Shown here: positions 51,192 through 60,810 of the stretch, piece by piece
How the letters are laid out: each line of letters opens with the position of its first letter
Position numbering within the stretch: the first letter of the stretch is position 1
NCBI RefSeq assembly: GCF_029946505.1
Contig: NZ_JARZHG010000016.1
Span: forward strand, 124,001 to 188,000
Direction: 5' to 3'
From: Polyangium sp. y55x31
GTDB taxonomy: Bacteria; Myxococcota_A; Polyangia; Polyangiales; Polyangiaceae
DNA length: 64,000 nt
The notes under the pieces: generated by a model
Database searches by the model: none
What the model was told of the DNA's origin: nothing
Seen by the model: the letters and a program-made list of their open reading frames with translations, nothing else
Position numbers and translations under genes: made by a program

Positions 51192-53651
51192 TCACCACTT
51201 CAGGTTCTTCGAATACCACTGTGCTTCCGCCCAGACGTCGCGCGAATAATCGTCGTGCGCGGTGCCATTGTCGAGCTGCGCCCACGCCGCCGTGGACGAG
51301 GGCCGCGTCTGCGCGTTGCCCGGGCCCGAGTTGTAGGCGACGAGGCCCGCGGCGAGGTACTCCTCCTCGCTCCAGCCGGGGTGCTTGTCCTTGATCTGGC
51401 GAATGTACCCCTTGTAGATGTCCATCGCCTGATCGATGTGGTGCCAGTCCGAAGGGCCGCCCTTCGGCGTGTGATACCGCTTGTCGACCTGGAACAGCCC
51501 GAAGCCCATCCCGTCGAATTTGCTGTAGCCGTTCGCGTCGAGGAAATCACCGAACGCGGATTCGCGGTTCATCCAGGCGAGCGCGAGAGCCGGCGGGATG
51601 TCGTACCGCTCGCCGATCTTCTTCGCGAGCTCCTTGTAATGCTCGGCCTTCGCTTTGCGGGCCGCGGCGATCTGGTGGTACTTGCCCGCGGGGCCGGGGT
51701 TCATCTTGCCGAGCAGCTCGTTCTGCTTCGCGGCCTTCGACTTGCCGTGGTGTTCCTTGTCGTGGTCGTGCTTGGCGGGCTCTTTTTCGTGCTTGGGAGG
51801 CTCGTGTTTTGCCTGCTCGTGCTTTGCCTCGTGGTGCTCTTGCTTCGCGGGTTTCTTCTGCCCATGTCCGCCGAGCTTTTTCGGCTTGCGCGCCGCGGGC
51901 ACCTCCACGGGCGGGTTCAGCTGGATCTTCGGGCCGCCCTTGACGACGAGCTCTTTGCCGGCCTGGATGATGACGTTCCCCTTCGCCGAGAGAATGAGAT
52001 CACCCTCGACCGTGACGTGCCGGTTGCCCTTCGTCTCTTCGAGCTCGTCTTCCTGGACGACCTTGTGCAGGTCCTTCGTGGCTTCGAGGTAAAAGAGCTC
52101 CCCGTCCGCCTTGTCGTCGAACGTGATCTCGTTGCCGCCGTTCTTCGAGCTCGATTTGAGCGTCGTGCGGGTCTTGTTCTCCGGGATCGAATAAGGCACC
52201 GGCGAGATCGTGCCGAACAGGCGGCCCACGACGACCGGCAGGTCCGGATCACCTTCGAGGAACGCGACGAGGACTTCCTGGCCCACGCGCGGCATGGTGA
52301 CCATGCCAAACCCGGGCCCGGCCCAGGCCTGGGAGACGCGCACCCAGCACGAGCCCTTCTCGTCGCCGTTCGCCTCGCGATCCCAGGGGAATTGCAGGCG
52401 CACGCGGCCATGTTCGTCGCAATGGATGTCCTCGCCCGGAGGCCCGACGACGACCGCGCTCTGGACGCCGTGGATGCGCGGCTTCTTCGCCTTCGAGAGC
52501 GGCTTGAACGCGCCCTCCTCGCCGCTCCGATGCGCGTCGCCGTGGCTCATCGCGGTGAGCAGGGGCCGGTACGGCTTCTCCGCCGAGACGGCCTCGCCGC
52601 CGGCGTGCCAATCGTCGTCGACCTCGCCCGAGATGAACGACGAGAGGACGAGGAGCTTCTTGCCATTCTGGAGATCCCGGTGCGGATGTCCCTTCATCGA
52701 AAAGAGGGTGCCGGGCGCGACGTCGGTCGCCGACGTGGAGAAGCTGATGCGGCTGGCCGCGCCGCGCATGGCCTCGACGTGCTTCTGCGCCTTTCGCTTG
52801 GCCTCTTTTTCGTTGTACCGGTAATTGCCTTCCGCGTCGCCGACCGGCGTGCTGCCGTCGCCGTCGCCCGCGACGTGGCTCGATCCGGGGAGGAAAAAAT
52901 ATTCTTCGAGCAGGCTGTCCGGGCCGTCGTCGTCCGCGCTGTGCGCGCCGGCGAGCGGGAATGTCGGGCGGCGGAAATCGAAATCGCGCACCACCGCGCG
53001 CCCCGGGCGCACGTCGTGACCGATGCTCACGTCCGTGATGTGCTCCGACTTCTCCGCCAGGCTCGCGGAGCGCACGAACGGCAGCGCCTTTTCGCGCGGC
53101 TCCGAGGTGGTCGGCGCGTCGGTGAGGATCATTTTCGTCTCCTTCGCGCCCTCCGGCGTGGTGAAGAAAAACGAGATGCCCGCGTCGACGAGGAGGCGCC
53201 GCACGAAATCGTGGTCCGTCTCGCCGTATTGCACCTTGAATTCGCGCTTCGGGTAATCCTGCTCGTCGATCCGGAACTCGAAGGGCAAACGCCACTCCTC
53301 GAGGATCTTCTTGACGATCTGCGGCACCGACGCGTGCTTGTAGACCCGGTGGTTGCGGCGGTGGGAGAGCAGCCAGAACGCGGGGACGATGCGGAGGGCG
53401 TACGTCGAGAGCCCGTCGGATTCGACCTCCGTCTGCGCGATCCTCGCGCACACGCCCGTCCAGATGCGCGGGCCGCCGTGGCCCGCGAGCCCGAACGACG
53501 CCGGGCGGCCGCTGATCTTCGCGAGGTCGACGTCGTCGTCGCCGAGCGCGATCACGTCGATCTGAAACGACGCGTTCAGCGCCTCGTGCACCGCGAAGCT
53601 GCGGACGTCGAGGTGTTCCCCGGATTCGAGGGAGATTTTCACGTTGCTCAT
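51192..53651 (-). CDS. evolved VgrG with C-terminal goose-type lysozyme
   Basis: The 819-residue protein has a VgrG/gp27-gp5 core of about 600 residues: EFKVQYGETDHDFVRRLL near 137, DEHGRVRLQFPWDRE near 415 and WVRVSQAWAGPGFGMVTMPRVGQEVLVAF near 440. A KNGGNEITFDD gp5 segment follows. A 45-residue linker of Lys/His/Glu repeats then leads to a lysozyme-like domain (about 660-819) with RESAFGDF (catalytic Glu), GFGLFQVDKRYH, VAYNSGPGNAQ and WYSKNLKW. VgrG trimers form the needle tip of the type VI machine, and the C-terminal extension is the toxic cargo against peptidoglycan. No other type VI structural genes lie in the window, so this is an orphan tip island. Confidence 0.92.
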   Translation of the reverse strand: MSNVKISLESGEHLDVRSFAVHEALNASFQIDVIALGDDDVDLAKISGRPASFGLAGHGGPRIWTGVCARIAQTEVESDGLSTYALRIVPAFWLLSHRRNHRVYKHASVPQIVKKILEEWRLPFEFRIDEQDYPKREFKVQYGETDHDFVRRLLVDAGISFFFTTPEGAKETKMILTDAPTTSEPREKALPFVRSASLAEKSEHITDVSIGHDVRPGRAVVRDFDFRRPTFPLAGAHSADDDGPDSLLEEYFFLPGSSHVAGDGDGSTPVGDAEGNYRYNEKEAKRKAQKHVEAMRGAASRISFSTSATDVAPGTLFSMKGHPHRDLQNGKKLLVLSSFISGEVDDDWHAGGEAVSAEKPYRPLLTAMSHGDAHRSGEEGAFKPLSKAKKPRIHGVQSAVVVGPPGEDIHCDEHGRVRLQFPWDREANGDEKGSCWVRVSQAWAGPGFGMVTMPRVGQEVLVAFLEGDPDLPVVVGRLFGTISPVPYSIPENKTRTTLKSSSKNGGNEITFDDKADGELFYLEATKDLHKVVQEDELEETKGNRHVTVEGDLILSAKGNVIIQAGKELVVKGGPKIQLNPPVEVPAARKPKKLGGHGQKKPAKQEHHEAKHEQAKHEPPKHEKEPAKHDHDKEHHGKSKAAKQNELLGKMNPGPAGKYHQIAAARKAKAEHYKELAKKIGERYDIPPALALAWMNRESAFGDFLDANGYSKFDGMGFGLFQVDKRYHTPKGGPSDWHHIDQAMDIYKGYIRQIKDKHPGWSEEEYLAAGLVAYNSGPGNAQTRPSSTAAWAQLDNGTAHDDYSRDVWAEAQWYSKNLKW

Positions 53652-53690
53652 GGCTTCATCGTTCTCCGCAAAGGTGGTTCCGAGGAGCGC

Positions 53691-54629
53691 TCACTTGAAC
53701 GTCAATCGATAAAGTTTGTCGACGAGGTTCGTCGGATTCTTGAGGGCGGGGTGCCTCCGGTAAGGGCCGCTCATCTGCGTCAGCGCCTGGCCGCGCGCCC
53801 GCTCGCCGTAGAGCTCGAAATGGATCATCGACATGCCGAGGGAGTCGAGCAGGCCGACGTACGCGATGTGCTCGCCGCACTTGACCTTTTGCCCCGCCCG
53901 CACGGGGACGCGCTTGCTGCTCGAAATCTCGCCATACCGGACGACGCCGACGCCGGGGTGATAGACCTCGAGCGCGTTCGTCCCGTCGTAGAAGAAATAG
54001 GGCGGGCGGATGATGACGCCGTCGGCGATCGCGCGGATCTTCGAGCCAAACGGGGCATACAGATCCACGCCACCGTGCTTGCGGCCGCCGGAGCGTGGGG
54101 AGCCGAAGTATCGGGGACCGTCCTTCCAGCTCGCCGTGGGTTTTTTCCAGAGCGGGAAGACGAGCTTGCGTTCGGCCTTCGAATCCTTGTCGTCGTCCTT
54201 GTCGGCCGCGGGCTTTTTCGGCGGCGGTTTCTTCGGCGGTGGCTTCTTCGGCGGCGGTTTGGGCTGGCTCGGCTGCGGCGAGGCGCCTCCGGTGCCACTC
54301 GACGCGCCGGGGAGCTTGATCTGCTGCCCGACGGAGATCTGATTCGGATTCGTGATCTGCGGGTTCGCCTTGAGGATCGCGCTGACCGAGGTGTCGTATT
54401 TCTCGGCGATCGCGCCGAGCGTATCGCCCGACTTCACGGTGTACGAGCCCGGGGCTTTCGCCGACAGCGCCATCATCTTCTGCGCCTGCGCGGGCGGCGG
54501 CTCCTGCACGATCGCCCGCGCGGCGAACGCGACGGGCGCGGGCGGCGGCGCGCCGGCAACGGGACCCGGCGGCGGGATGAAGATCGGAGGCGGCGGCCCG
54601 AGGTCGAAAGGCGTGTCGTCGTTCGACAT
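53691..54629 (-). CDS. LysM-M23 peptidoglycan endopeptidase of the effector island
   Basis: The 312-residue protein has no signal peptide, a Pro-rich start, and a LysM domain ([29 protein letters not shown] region, about residues 58-105). A PPPKK-repeat linker follows, then an M23/LytM domain with [15 protein letters not shown] (about 192-206; His and Asp zinc ligands) and the catalytic MIHFELYGE near 262. M23 enzymes cut peptide cross-bridges in the wall. It lies 39 bases upstream of VgrG on the same strand, so it is probably a third wall-degrading type VI cargo. ATG 54629 is chosen because upstream in-frame sequence is low-complexity. Confidence 0.85.
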   Translation of the reverse strand: MSNDDTPFDLGPPPPIFIPPPGPVAGAPPPAPVAFAARAIVQEPPPAQAQKMMALSAKAPGSYTVKSGDTLGAIAEKYDTSVSAILKANPQITNPNQISVGQQIKLPGASSGTGGASPQPSQPKPPPKKPPPKKPPPKKPAADKDDDKDSKAERKLVFPLWKKPTASWKDGPRYFGSPRSGGRKHGGVDLYAPFGSKIRAIADGVIIRPPYFFYDGTNALEVYHPGVGVVRYGEISSSKRVPVRAGQKVKCGEHIAYVGLLDSLGMSMIHFELYGERARGQALTQMSGPYRRHPALKNPTNLVDKLYRLTFK

Positions 54630-54744
54630 GAGATCTCCGGGGCTAGCAAGGCCGTTGCCAACGGCGCGCCCTCGACAAATACGCGAAAGGACTTGAGCTG
54701 GAAATGGGGAGGAGGAAGCAGGGGTGGATCTATCCCGATCCATC

Positions 54745-54766
54745 CCTGGGGTTTGCGTTCCCCAGG
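54745..54766. other. hairpin-capable inverted repeat in intergenic region
   Basis: CCTGGGG (54745-54751) pairs with CCCCAGG (54760-54766) around eight bases. A smaller repeat, GGATC-N6-GATCC (54726-54741), sits just to its left. There is no T tract. The region lies between the effector island start and the MocR stop, so it may hold a regulator site or an RNA hairpin. Confidence 0.35.
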
Positions 54767-54865
54767 ACGGTTCGGCGGGCGCGAACGTTCATCAGGCGGG
54801 CGTCATCGAGCTGACAGGTGGGCGGCGCTTAGCCGGCCGGCGACGCCTGGATTCGCCCGGCGCCT

Positions 54866-56311
54866 CTACCCCGCGCACTCCGCGCAGAGCTTGCCGAGCG
54901 TGCGAATTGCGTGATCGAAGAGCTCTGACCACGGGTGCCCGCATGACAAGCGGATGTACCCCGAAAAACGCTGCTTCGCCGAGAAGAGCGGACCCGGCGC
55001 GATGGAGATGCCCCGAGCGAGCGCACGTTCGAAGAGCAGGTGCGCGCTCGTGCCCGGCGGCAGCTCGACCCACAAGAGGAACCCGCCCGCCGGACGCGAA
55101 ATGCGCGTCCCGGGCGGGAAATATTCGGCCACGGCCTCGCTCACCCGCTCGACCTGCGCCGCGAGCTTGCGCCGGAGCGCGCGCAGGTGATGGTCGTAGC
55201 CGCCATTGTCGAGGAAATCCGCCACGGCCATTTGCGGCAGGGTCGCCGTGGCCACGCTCTGGGCGAACTTGAGCTGCTCGACCTCCTCGCGGAAGACGCC
55301 GGGCGCGGCCCAGCCGACGCGATACCCCGGCGCCAGCGTCTTCGAGAACGAGGAGCAGAGCATCACGAGCCCGCGTTTGTCGAAGGCCTTGGCCGGCCGC
55401 GGGCGCTCGTCGCCGAAATGCAGGTCGCCGTAGATGTCGTCCTCGATGAGCGGGATCTCGCGGCGCCCGAGCATCTCCACGAGCTCTTCCTTCGCCTCGT
55501 CCGGCATCAGGGCGCCGAGGGGGTTGTTGAAGTTCGGGATGGCCATGACGGCGCGAATGCGGTGGCGCCCCATCGCCTCCGCGAGCGCGGCGAGGTCCAT
55601 GCCCGTGCGCGGGTGCGAGGGGATCTCGATGACCCGCATGTTGAGGCTCGCGAGGAGCCGCAAGAGCCCGTAATACGCGGGGGATTCGACGGCCACCGTG
55701 TCGCCCGGCCGCGTCGCGGCGCGCAGGCAGAGGTGGAGCGCCTCGGCCGCGCCAACCGTGGTCACGATGTCGTCGGCGGAGAGCGCGCAGCCCCATTCGA
55801 TGGATCGACGCGCAATCTGTCGGCGCAGCGCGAGGAGGCCCGGCGGCAGGTCGTACGAGACGCCCGCGCCGCCCGCGCTCCGGGCGATGAGGCTCGCGGA
55901 TCGGTTGATGCGCTCGGTCGGCAGGAGGTCGGGATCGAGGAAGCCCGCGCCGAGCGGCACGATGCTGGGATCACGCCCGGCGCCGTAGAGCTTCGCGACC
56001 ATGCTTTCGATGCTCGGGCGGCTCGTGGTCGTGCACGCGCGCGCCGCGCGTGGCTCGGGCGGGAGCGGGGCGCGGCGGGCCCGCACGTAATGCCCCGATT
56101 GCGGCCGCGCCTCGATGGTGCCGCGATTCTCGAGCTCGAGGTACGCCTGCAGCACCGTCGCGATGCTGACGCCCTGCTGGCGCGCGAGCCGCCGGACCGA
56201 GGGGATCCGATCGCCGGGGCGGAGCGTGCCCCGCTCGATCAGCTCCTCGATGTGCGCGGCGACGCGCTCGTAAAGAAGCCCCTGCTCCGCGGCGACACTT
56301 TCTTGCTGCAC
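54866..56311 (-). CDS. MocR-family GntR/aminotransferase-like regulator
   Basis: The 481-residue protein fuses an N-terminal GntR winged helix (GTLRPGDRIPSVRRLARQQGVSIATVLQAYLELENRG, about residues 28-65) to an aminotransferase class I-like domain. That domain has VGAAEALHLCLRA near 195 and SSFSKTLAPGYRVGW near 325, where the Lys binds pyridoxal phosphate. MocR proteins sense vitamin B6 or amino compounds and control adjacent genes. It is divergent from the EamA-type exporter, and three GTACAGT boxes lie between the two starts. A regulator of the exporter is the natural reading. Confidence 0.9.
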   Translation of the reverse strand: MQQESVAAEQGLLYERVAAHIEELIERGTLRPGDRIPSVRRLARQQGVSIATVLQAYLELENRGTIEARPQSGHYVRARRAPLPPEPRAARACTTTSRPSIESMVAKLYGAGRDPSIVPLGAGFLDPDLLPTERINRSASLIARSAGGAGVSYDLPPGLLALRRQIARRSIEWGCALSADDIVTTVGAAEALHLCLRAATRPGDTVAVESPAYYGLLRLLASLNMRVIEIPSHPRTGMDLAALAEAMGRHRIRAVMAIPNFNNPLGALMPDEAKEELVEMLGRREIPLIEDDIYGDLHFGDERPRPAKAFDKRGLVMLCSSFSKTLAPGYRVGWAAPGVFREEVEQLKFAQSVATATLPQMAVADFLDNGGYDHHLRALRRKLAAQVERVSEAVAEYFPPGTRISRPAGGFLLWVELPPGTSAHLLFERALARGISIAPGPLFSAKQRFSGYIRLSCGHPWSELFDHAIRTLGKLCAECAG

Positions 56312-56346
56312 GGGGATGAAGGATACCGCGCCGAGGCCTCCCGCGC

Positions 56347-56407
56347 ACCGGTACAGTTGCCGCAGGCGGCGACCAGTACAGTGCGGCTTCCGGCCAACTG
56401 TACCGGT
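56347..56407. promoter_or_regulatory. candidate MocR operators between the divergent genes
   Basis: Three related boxes occur: ACCGGTACAGTTG (56347-56359), CCAGTACAGTG (around 56373-56383, offset 25 bp) and the inverted CAACTGTACCGGT (56395-56407), which is a perfect complement of the first. Direct and inverted GTACAG/CTGTAC boxes are usual for MocR regulators. Confidence 0.58.
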
Positions 56408-56465
56408 CGCACATGCCGAGCAACTGCATCTGTGCTGGGTGCCTGTCCGAGGTCAAGCTCCGGGC

Positions 56466-57683
56466 ATGACGACGACCGTGCCAAGGTTCGGCGCGGGCGT
56501 GGCGCCGCGCGCGCCGCGCCTTTTCGAGCTCGATCTCGCCAAGGGCGCGCTGTGGGCGCAAAGGCTCCGCGGGCCGTTCGCCCTCGCGTGTACGAGCGGT
56601 TCGGTCTGGCTGACCCGCGAGGGTGATCCGGACGACGTGGTGCTCTCGGCGGGCGGCTGCTACCGTGGCGCCGATCAGGGGCTCGTCGTGGTCGAGGCCC
56701 TGTCGCGGGCGCACATCACGGTGTCGAGAGAAGGTTTTGCAGGAAAACTCCGGCGGCTCCTCGCTGCGCTGAGGCAGCAGTGGCTCGTGCTGGTCTCGCT
56801 GTTCTCTCTGTACGTCATCTGGGGCTCGACGTACCTCGGGATGCACATCGCGCTGGAGACGCTACCGCCGTTTTTCATGGGCGGGACGCGGTTCGTGCTC
56901 GCGGGCGGCATTCTGTACGGGGCGCTCCGGCTGCGCGGCGAGGCCGCGCCGACGCGGAAGCAATGGGCCGGGGCCGCGCTCGTGGGCTCGCTCCTGCTCG
57001 CGTGTGGCAATGGGTTTCTCGCGATCGGCCAGCAGCGAGGGTGGGTGAGCTCGGGCGTGGCCGCAGTCGTGGTGACGACGATGCCGCTCTGGATGGCCGT
57101 GCTCGGGAGCGCCGCGGCGTTCGTGCAGCGCCGCGCAGGCCGCGAAGGGACGTCGGCCGCGCCTTCGGCCGGAGAATGGGCGGGGCTTCTGGTCGGGTTC
57201 ACGGGCGCCGCGCTCCTGCACCTCGGCGGCTCGATGGGCGGCTCGGGCGGCGGGATTCTGCTGATGATGTTGTCGCCGTTCGCGTGGGCGCTCGGCTCGC
57301 TGTTCAGCCGGTCGATGGATCTGCCGAAGGGGCTCATGGCCTCGGCCGCGCAGATGATCGCGGGCGGGCTCATCATGCTCTTGCTCGCGCCGATCCTCGG
57401 CGAGCCGCTGCCGGTCGCGCCGTCGGCCCGCTCGCTCGCGGCGCTCGCGTATCTGACGGTGTTCGGCTCGATCGTGGGGTTTTCCGCGTACGGCTACCTG
57501 ATCCGGAACACGCGGCCGGCCATTGCGACGAGTTATGCGTACGTGAACCCGCTCGTCGCCATTGCGGTCGGGATCTGGCTCGGCGGCGAGGAGGCCTCGG
57601 CGACGACGTGGCTCGCGGCGCTCATCGTGATCGCGGGCGTCGTGATCGTGTCGATGTCGCGGGCGCGGCCTTCGCGCTCCTGA
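56466..57683 (+). CDS. EamA (YedA-like) exporter with N-terminal DUF2917 domain
   Basis: The 405-residue protein has a soluble N-terminal domain of about 85 residues with the DUF2917 pattern (LFELDLAKGALWAQRL, CTSGSVWLTREGDPDDVVLSAGGCY, VVVEALSRAHI). A ten-helix drug/metabolite transporter of the EamA type follows: LVSLFSLYVIWGSTYLGMHIALE, GFLAIGQQRGWVSSGVAAVVVTTMPLW and a second EamA half from about 265. DUF2917 on a transporter is unexpected; it could be a cytoplasmic regulatory domain. The substrate is unknown, but relatives export amino acids or drugs. It is probably controlled by the divergent MocR. Confidence 0.85.
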   Translation: MTTTVPRFGAGVAPRAPRLFELDLAKGALWAQRLRGPFALACTSGSVWLTREGDPDDVVLSAGGCYRGADQGLVVVEALSRAHITVSREGFAGKLRRLLAALRQQWLVLVSLFSLYVIWGSTYLGMHIALETLPPFFMGGTRFVLAGGILYGALRLRGEAAPTRKQWAGAALVGSLLLACGNGFLAIGQQRGWVSSGVAAVVVTTMPLWMAVLGSAAAFVQRRAGREGTSAAPSAGEWAGLLVGFTGAALLHLGGSMGGSGGGILLMMLSPFAWALGSLFSRSMDLPKGLMASAAQMIAGGLIMLLLAPILGEPLPVAPSARSLAALAYLTVFGSIVGFSAYGYLIRNTRPAIATSYAYVNPLVAIAVGIWLGGEEASATTWLAALIVIAGVVIVSMSRARPSRS

Positions 57684-57694
57684 TCGCTTCGGCC

Positions 57695-58360
57695 TCAAAC
57701 CTTCGGGGCGCAGCCGCCGTGCGCCCCGCTGTCGCACGTGCAATCGATGCAGCCGTGCTCGGCGCAGGTCCCACACGAGACGGCGACCTGCTTCCGTAAC
57801 GCCTCTCGCGCGCGGAAGACCCGCACGGCCGCGTTCGAGGGCGAGATCCCCTGCTCCTCGGCGAAATCCTTCACCGCGACGCCCTCCACCTCGATGCGCT
57901 CGAGCGCGGCGCGGTATTCGGGCTTGAGCGTCTTCGCGAGGCGCGTGACGCATTGGCAGATCGCGCCGCGGACCTCCTGGGTCGGCTCGGCGTGATCCTC
58001 GACCTCGGAGGCGAAGGCGTCGAGCGCGCGCCGCGCGGAGCCCTGGCGACGGCGATGATCGATGACGGCGTTGCGCAGGAGGCGGTAGAACCAGGCGATC
58101 GCGGATTCGTCCTTCTGGAGCGTGTCGAGGCGCTGGAGGCCACGCGCGAAGGCCTCTTGCAGGATGTCCTCGGCGAGGGCGCGGTCGCCGAGGCGGCGCT
58201 CGAGGAACGCCAGAAACGCCCGGTGGTTCTCGACGAGGACACGCGCGACGTCGCCCTCCACGGGCAAGGTGGGGGTCGTCTCCGAGGTCGGGCCAGGATC
58301 TGCCATGGGCTCGTTTGTCGCCCCGAGGGGCGCTCCTGTCAACACGGCGCGCGTGCTCAT
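57695..58360 (-). CDS. CorE-like ECF sigma factor with Cys-rich metal-sensing tail
   Basis: The 221-residue ECF sigma has region 2 ([30 protein letters not shown], about residues 49-78) and region 4 ([38 protein letters not shown], about 153-190). It ends in a short domain with Cys at 196, 199, 204, 207, 209 and 217, and there is a C-x-C pair (135, 137) in the linker. This is the layout of CorE-type (ECF44) sigma factors of Myxococcus, which sense copper or cadmium directly through the Cys-rich tail and need no anti-sigma. Its ATG overlaps the stop of the copper ATPase (ATGA), which supports a copper-responsive role. Confidence 0.87.
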   Translation of the reverse strand: MSTRAVLTGAPLGATNEPMADPGPTSETTPTLPVEGDVARVLVENHRAFLAFLERRLGDRALAEDILQEAFARGLQRLDTLQKDESAIAWFYRLLRNAVIDHRRRQGSARRALDAFASEVEDHAEPTQEVRGAICQCVTRLAKTLKPEYRAALERIEVEGVAVKDFAEEQGISPSNAAVRVFRAREALRKQVAVSCGTCAEHGCIDCTCDSGAHGGCAPKV

Positions 58361-60672
58361 CGTTTGACTCCATAGGAACGAAGACGCAAAGAGCTGAGGA
58401 GGACGGACACGCTCGACAGGCTCATCGCCGCGCTCGCCAGGACGGGCGAGAGGAGCCAGCCGGTCAGCGGGAAGAGCGCGCCCGCGGCGATCGGGATGCC
58501 GATCACGTTGTAGACGAAGGCCCAGAAGAGGTTCTGGCGGATGGTGCGCAACGTGGCGCGCGCGAGGCCGAGCGCGGTGGGGAGCGAGGCGATTCCGCCG
58601 CGGAGGAGCGCGATGTCGGCCGCAGCGACCGCGATGTCGGTGCCGCTCGCGACCGCGATGCCCACGTGGGCGCCGGCGAGCGCCGGAGCGTCGTTGATGC
58701 CGTCGCCGACCATCGCGACGATGCGGCCCTTCGCGCGTTCTTCGAAGACGATGCGCGCCTTGTCCTCGGGGCGCACGTTCGCGTGGATCTCGTCGATCCC
58801 GAGGGAGCGCGCCACGGCGCGCGCGGTGGCCTCGCGATCACCCGTCGCCATGGCGACACGCACGCCGAGCGCGTGCAGGGCGGCGACGGCTTCTTTCGCC
58901 TCCGACGTCGGCAGATCGGCGACCGCGACGAGGCCAGCGAGCGTTCCCTCGACGGCGACGAACGAAGGCGTGTTCCCGCCCTGCGCGAGCGCATCCGCGG
59001 CTTCTTCGAGCGCCGCGGCATCGATGCCGTGCTCGGCGAGGTACCGCGCCGTGCCGATTCGAACCTCGCGCCCCGCGACACGCGCGATCACGCCGGCCCC
59101 CGCGTCTGCGCGGAATTCCTCGGGCGAAACGAGGCGCAATCCACGCGCGCGTGCTCCCTCGACGAGCGCTTTCGCCACCGGATGCTCGCTCCCGAGCTCC
59201 GCGGATCCCACGAGGTGAAGGATGTCTTCCTCGCGGAAGCTCGGCATGGTCTTCACCGCCGAGAGCGTGGGGCGGCCGGCCGTGACCGTGCCCGTTTTGT
59301 CGACGATCACCGTGTCGACGCGGCTCGCTGCTTCGAGCGCGGTGCCGCCCTTCACGAGCACGCCGAGCTCGGCGCCGCGGCCCGTGCCCACGGCGACGGC
59401 GGCCGGCGTGGCGAGGCCGAGCGCGCAAGGGCAAGCGATGACGAGCACCGCGACGAACCGCTCGACCGCGGCGGCGAGGCCCGTCGCGGAGGGGTCGACG
59501 AAGAGCCACGCGGCAAACGCGAGGGTCGCGATTCCGAGCACCACCGGGACGAACACCCCGCTCACCGTGTCCGCGAGGCGCGCAATGGGCGCCTTCGAGC
59601 CCTGGGCTTGCTCGACGGCGGCGGCGATCTGCGCGAGCGTGGTCTCCGCGCCGGTCTTCGTGATGCGCACGGTGAGCTGTCCGCTCTGGTTCAGCGTGCC
59701 GCCGAAGACGGGCGCGCCCGCGGTTTTGTCGACGGGGAGGCTCTCGCCGGTGAGCATCGATTCGTCGACCGCGGATGCGCCCGCGAGCACTTCGCCGTCG
59801 CTCGGGAGCCGTTCGCCGGGACGAACCCGTACGATGTCGCCCGGCGCGAGGTGCGAGAGAGGGATCTCGTCTTCGATGTCGCCGCGGAGCCGCCGCGCCG
59901 TCTTCGGCTGGAGCGCGACGAGCCCACGCACAGCGTCGGTGAGGCGCTTTCGCGCGCGGGTTTCGAGGAGCTTGCCGAGCAGGACGAAGCTCACGATGGC
60001 GCCGACGGCCTCGAAATAGACGTGCGGGCGCAGGCCATGCGCCGCGTGCGGGAAGAGGCCGGGCGCGAGGACGGCGATCGCGGAATAGATCCACGCGGCG
60101 CCGGTCCCGAGGCTGACGAGGGTGTTCATGTCGGCGGCGCGATGCCGGAGCGCGATCCACGCGAGGCGGAAGAACCGGCGGCCGGGGCCGAGGATCACGG
60201 CCGTCGCGAGGGCGAGCTGCACGAGGCGGCCGATCGTGCCGTCCGCGCCGGGGATCCAGCCGTGCGACATGCCGAGGACGAGCAGCGGGACGGAGAGGCC
60301 GAGCGCGATGGCGAAGTCGCGCCGGAGCACGCGGCGCTCGTGGTCGAGGCTCGCGTCGGCTGCGTGGGTTCGTTCGGCCGGCGCGGCGGAGGTCTCCGGG
60401 GCGGCCGCTTGCCGTGGGACGCTGTAGCCTGCGCGTTCGATGGCCGTGACGAGCGATTCGGTCTTTCCGGTCGCGGGATCGTACGTGACTGTCGCGGTGC
60501 GCGTGACGAGGTTGACCTTGGCCTCGTGGACGCCTTCGGTCGCGAGCAAGGCGCGCTCGATGCGCCGCACGCAGGCGGCGCAGGTCATGCCTTCGACGGG
60601 CAGGTCGATGCGGCGAGCCGCCGGGGCGGCGGTGTTCTCGGGGAGGAGAGCGGGAGCGGATGCGGTCGACAT
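58357..60672 (-). CDS. copper-transporting P1B-type ATPase
   Basis: The 771-residue pump has an N-terminal heavy-metal-associated domain ([12 protein letters not shown], Cys31 and Cys34). Eight membrane segments, the phosphatase motif [11 protein letters not shown], the ion-binding [12 protein letters not shown] in a transmembrane helix, the phosphorylation site VIVDKTGT and the hinge [11 protein letters not shown] follow. The CPC motif with a single HMA domain fits Cu+ export (CopA type). ATG 60672 follows GAGG; the in-frame extension to 61098 reads through the divergent chaperone region and is rejected. It is co-translated with the CorE-like sigma factor and divergent from the chaperone gene across a palindrome. 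Confidence 0.93.
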   Translation of the reverse strand: MSTASAPALLPENTAAPAARRIDLPVEGMTCAACVRRIERALLATEGVHEAKVNLVTRTATVTYDPATGKTESLVTAIERAGYSVPRQAAAPETSAAPAERTHAADASLDHERRVLRRDFAIALGLSVPLLVLGMSHGWIPGADGTIGRLVQLALATAVILGPGRRFFRLAWIALRHRAADMNTLVSLGTGAAWIYSAIAVLAPGLFPHAAHGLRPHVYFEAVGAIVSFVLLGKLLETRARKRLTDAVRGLVALQPKTARRLRGDIEDEIPLSHLAPGDIVRVRPGERLPSDGEVLAGASAVDESMLTGESLPVDKTAGAPVFGGTLNQSGQLTVRITKTGAETTLAQIAAAVEQAQGSKAPIARLADTVSGVFVPVVLGIATLAFAAWLFVDPSATGLAAAVERFVAVLVIACPCALGLATPAAVAVGTGRGAELGVLVKGGTALEAASRVDTVIVDKTGTVTAGRPTLSAVKTMPSFREEDILHLVGSAELGSEHPVAKALVEGARARGLRLVSPEEFRADAGAGVIARVAGREVRIGTARYLAEHGIDAAALEEAADALAQGGNTPSFVAVEGTLAGLVAVADLPTSEAKEAVAALHALGVRVAMATGDREATARAVARSLGIDEIHANVRPEDKARIVFEERAKGRIVAMVGDGINDAPALAGAHVGIAVASGTDIAVAAADIALLRGGIASLPTALGLARATLRTIRQNLFWAFVYNVIGIPIAAGALFPLTGWLLSPVLASAAMSLSSVSVLLSSLRLRSYGVKR

Positions 60673-60714
60673 GGAAACCTCGCTTCGACCGCGCAGACGC
60701 ATCACCGCCCTGCG

Positions 60715-60741
60715 CATTACACCGCCCGGCAGGGTGTAATG
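60715..60741. promoter_or_regulatory. palindromic operator between copper ATPase and chaperone genes
   Basis: Perfect inverted repeat CATTACACC-N9-GGTGTAATG, 43 bases from the ATPase start and 70 bases from the chaperone start. It is centred in the divergent promoter region, so one dimeric regulator could control both genes. The sequence is not a known CueR or CopY box; the regulator is unknown. Confidence 0.6.
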
Positions 60742-60810
60742 AACCGCGGGGGCTGCGTCTTCAGGGGTGCGAGCGGCGAACGGGCCGCTCCCCGAAAAAG
60801 GAAGGACGCC

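Noticed and set aside
47729-51394. Very long open plus-strand frame across the DUF2169 and PAAR genes
   Set aside because: It is opposite strongly supported genes, shows Arg/Gly/Asp-rich antisense composition and has no recognisable motif.
51114-54914. Very long open plus-strand frame opposite VgrG and the M23 gene
   Set aside because: Same reason: antisense shadow of G+C-rich third positions.
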